NCBI RefSeq assembly: GCF_041260155.1
Contig: NC_091947.1
Span: 2,926,501-2,990,500, forward strand
DNA: 64,000 nucleotides
Direction: 5' to 3'
Source: Ptychodera flava
Lineage: Eukaryota; Hemichordata; Enteropneusta; Ptychoderidae
Under the pieces are notes generated by a model. That model was not told where the DNA came from. It saw only the letters and a program-made list of their open reading frames with translations, and ran no database searches. Shown here one piece after another: positions 60,732 through 64,000 of the stretch (position 1 is the stretch's first letter; each line of letters starts with the position of its first letter). The position numbers and the translations under genes are program-made.

Positions 60732-63700
60732 ATGTCTGCGCTATCAATTATAACACTAAATGTAAGAGGTCTTCGTGGCCAACTCAAACGAAATTGGTAT
60801 TTAACTGGTGTAAGAGAAATGCTTTCGATATTGTACTTTTACAAGAAACATATAGCTTAAAATCAGATGAAAAGCAATGGGAAAAAGAATGGGGTGGGAA
60901 AATTGTTTGGAGTCATGGGACGAATCATAGCTGTGGTGTAGCCATATTATTTGGAAAAAAGTTTGATATAGCGATAAATGATACGTACATAGATGGCAAT
61001 GGGCGCATTGCAGCCGCCATGGTAAATATAGAAGAAGAGAAATTTTGGCTGATTAATATTTATGCACCAAATACACCAACAGCAAAACAGATCTTTTTTA
61101 AGTCAGTAAATGATGTATGTTGTAATAATAAGGTTTTTGGTGAAGATATTATTATTTCAGGAGATTTCAATATCCCCTTAGACTTAAAGCTCGATAAAGA
61201 TAGGGGAGGGAAGGGGTTGTTGGAAATGAGGAAAATTGTAACGTAAGAAAATATGTCAACCAATTTATATCTCGAATTAATTTGATTGATGTTTGGAGGA
61301 GTTTGCATCCACACGAAAAAGGTTTTACATGGCGTCGAGCAACACCATTTGTACAATGTAGATTAGATTATCACCTTATAAGTAAGTCGATTATACAAAA
61401 TGTACAGGATGTCGAAATTGTTCCGTCAATTAGGTCTGACCATCACGCAGTTGTCATGAAATTAAATTTGAATTCCTCGATTAGGGGAAGGGGTTTCTGG
61501 AAATTTAACAATAGTCTATTAGAGGATAACTTGTATTTAAACAAGCTGGCTATTTTGATTGATAATTTGAAAGATAAATATAAGTGTGAATCAGAGAGAA
61601 TGAAATGGGATCTATGGAAACTTGATATTAAACGAATGACCATAAAGTACAGTATTGAAAAAGCGAAAAGAAGCAGAAATACCCTAAACGAAATATATGA
61701 TGAGCTGGTAGAAACGGAAAAATTTTTATGTAGTTCACCATCTAAAGCTTTATATGATAAGTTAAATACCTTAAAACAGAAATTTGAGGAGTTACACATG
61801 GCCGATGTGAAGGGTAAACAAATCCGCTCGAGAGCAAGATGGATTGAGCATGGAGAAAAAAACACAAAGTATTTTTTAAGTTTGGAAAAAAGGAACGGAA
61901 GAAATAAAACCATTAGAAAATTACAAAAAGCAAATGGAAATTATATTACCAGTCAGCGGGAAATTCAAGAAGAAATTAAAAGTTTTTATGCAGAATTGTA
62001 CGGAGAAAAAAAACGCGACATTACTCTTAGGGACTTTTTACAAGACACAGTCGTTCCTACGTTAGACGAAAACCAGAAAAAGTTCTGTGATAGACCAGTA
62101 ACAAATGGAGAGTGTTTTGATGCTTTAAAGAATATGAAGAAAAATAAATCACCCGGGTACGATGGATTGACAATAGAATTTTATAACAAATGCTGGCCTC
62201 TTATAAGTCCATTATTGCTTCAATGTTATAATGAGTGTTTTAGAGAGGGTATGCTTTCAGTTTCACAGAAAAGAGGCATTATCACTTATTACACAAGAAA
62301 AGCAAGCCTGAGCTTTTAAAAAATTGGAGACCCATTAGTCTTCTGTGCACCGATTATAAAATATTGGCACAAGTTTTGGCAAATAGATTAAAAACAGTGC
62401 TACCAACAGTGATCAGCTGTGATCAAGTTGGCTACATTAAAGGTAGACAAGCTGGAGAAGTTTTGAGATTGATACAAGATATGTTTGATTACACTTTCAG
62501 ATACAAAATACCAGGTGCAGTCCTTTTTATTGACTTTGAAAAAGCTTTTGATTCTGTTAACTGAAATATATAGAAGAAGTGTTAAATGTTTTCAATTTTG
62601 GCGAAAAATTTATCAAGTGGTTTAATGTAATGTACAGCGACATTTATAGTAGCGTTAACAATAATGGTTGGATGACAGAATTTGTAAATTTAAAAAGGGG
62701 AGTGCGACAAGGATGTCCACTGAGTGCCCAGTTGTTCATTGTATGTGTAGAAATATTAGCGTGTAGAATTAGACAATGTAAAGAGATCGATGGTGTTCAA
62801 TTACCGAGTGAAGTAGAAGAAAAACAAGCTCGTATTGCTCAATTAGCAGATGACACTACCGTTTTTGTCAGAAACGAGAAATCTATTAATAGAGTTTTGG
62901 ATATCATGAATCAATTTCAGAAAGTATCTGGTTTAAAAATCAATAAGACAAAACTGAGGCTGTTTGGCTGGGGAGTTTGAAAGATTCAAAGAAAGTATGT
63001 GGGAAGTTAAAGTGGACACTGAACCTGTAAAAGTACTTGGGGTATATGTTGGGTACAATAAACAGAAATGCGATGAGTTAAATTGGCAGCCAAAGCTCGA
63101 AAATTAGAGAGCACTTTGAATACCTGGAAAATGAGAAACTTAACTCCACATGGTAAAGTTTTAATTACGAAGAGTCTTGGTTTATCTAATCTTTTATACT
63201 TAGCAGCAGTATTAGATGTTCCTCCAAAAGTTGTCAAAAAAGTTGACCAATTAGTTTTTGATTTCATAGATTGTTCCAAATATAAAATAAAAAAGGGCGT
63301 TTTATTGTCACCTATAGAAAAGGGAGGGTTAAATATTCCAAGCTTCTACGAGCTTACACTTGCTTTAAAATTTACGTGGTTTAGAAAATTTTTTGATGAC
63401 AACAAAGCAGCATGGAAAATATTGTTTTCCTTCTTTTTACAACCAAATTGCAATGAGAGTATATTGAGAGCATATATTGATCCAAATAATTTGCCTCATG
63501 AGATCACTAACATGTTGTCTGGGTTTTATACCGATTGCCTGAAAGTATGGTTTAACATGAGATCGAAATGCAAAAGAGATAACAAAAAGACATTGTTGTG
63601 GAATTCCTTATACAGACTTTTTGTACCAGTAGTAGATCACATATTGCACACTTTTATTTTTAGTAAGGGAAGTGAAGAAATCGACATTTCAAAACTTTCA

Positions 63701-64000
63701 ACAAAAATTGTCTATAATTGTTGTTAGAAGACTTCTTAACGAATACAAATGCAATTCAAATGTGGAACAGAGAGTGTAAATGTATATTGAATGAAGAAAT
63801 GTATGGCTATTAGCGAAAAAGTCACACCAGAGACAAAGTTACATAGCTTTCACTGGAAATTTACCATACGACGAGTACCAACAAATCTCAGATTATTTCA
63901 ATGGAAAAAATTGAAGCTCCACTGTGCACGCATTGTCGTGAAGTAGATACACTAAGACACAGATTTTGGGATTGTATTGTGGCCAGAAATATTTGGGAGA
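60732..64000 (+). pseudogene. LINE ORF2 (endonuclease and reverse transcriptase), frameshifted
   Basis: An APE-type endonuclease at the start shows LNVRGLRG, LLQETY, INIYAPN, GDFNIPL, CRLDYHLIS and SDHHAV. The reverse transcriptase shows NWRPISLLCTDYKILA, then FIDFEKAFDSVN (motif A), GVRQGCPLSAQLF (motif B) and QLADDTTVF (motif C, with LADD where YADD is common). A C-terminal CCHC-like motif lies at 63910-64000. The reading frame changes near 60793, 61230, 62285, 62563, 62965 and 63080, so no full-length enzyme can be made. L1/Tx1 clade placement is from the motif set and the zinc-knuckle ORF1; it is inference. Confidence 0.9.

Larger units (their letters stand above)
59200..64000 (+). mobile_element. 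Tx1/L1-like LINE, 3' end beyond the window
   Basis: A two-ORF non-LTR retrotransposon. About 200 bases of 5' untranslated DNA precede ORF1 (59409-60548), then ORF2 from 60732 to the window edge. ORF1 is intact while ORF2 has about six frame disruptions, so the copy is dead but not very old. The last bases encode the C-terminal zinc motif (LRHRFWDC), so only a short piece is missing on the right. Confidence 0.9.

Overview
This is a 64 kb stretch of AT-rich, intron-rich nuclear DNA from an animal. The spliced, tubulin-free gene set (a Skeletor-type DM13/DOMON protein, tandem alpha-tocopherol-transfer-like genes, TRUB1 and a DUF2838 glycerophosphocholine acyltransferase) together with a Tx1/L1-like LINE and many palindromic DNA elements fits a marine invertebrate. 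A non-vertebrate deuterostome such as a hemichordate or lancelet is my best guess, but it is not proven. Every open frame in the host genes is a short exon, so I built the gene models by joining exons with consensus splice sites and matching phase.

Layout. (1) 606-14962, minus strand: a secreted Skeletor-like protein with two DM13 domains and a DOMON domain, 13 exons found, 3' end probably beyond the left edge. Its introns hold a 1.2 kb TIR element with a 9-bp target duplication, itself carrying a LINE fragment. (2) 15-18.8 kb: intergenic DNA with two hairpin elements. (3) 18794-24602 and 28682-33449, plus strand: two tandem CRAL-TRIO genes with identical intron positions. Intron 3 of the first holds a 3.3 kb foldback palindrome; intron 2 of the second holds a 1.55 kb element of 146-bp tandem repeats. 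Four palindromic CRE sites lie about 0.6 kb upstream of the second gene's coding start. (4) 35567-40739, minus strand: complete TRUB1 (7 exons, 256 aa). About 410 bp away and divergent is a 123-aa single-pass membrane protein (41151-45088, plus). (5) 49510-53851, minus strand: glycerophosphocholine acyltransferase, 6 exons, with a ten-copy 44-bp minisatellite in which every unit carries the exon-2 splice donor, and an apparent one-base frameshift in the last exon. (6) 54-59.2 kb: a SINE-like piece, two inverted copies of a poly-G-ended repeat, long ATGT/AT microsatellites. (7) 59.2-64 kb: a LINE with ORF1 (three zinc knuckles) and ORF2 (endonuclease, reverse transcriptase), cut by the window end and frameshifted several times.

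The genes are unrelated in function and look like an ordinary gene neighbourhood: lipid binding (TTPA-like), lysophospholipid metabolism (GPC acyltransferase), RNA modification (TRUB1) and an extracellular/redox-type protein. What stands out is structural: nested palindromic elements that record their own insertion history, and a repeat array that multiplies a splice donor. I found no clearly new multi-gene system.
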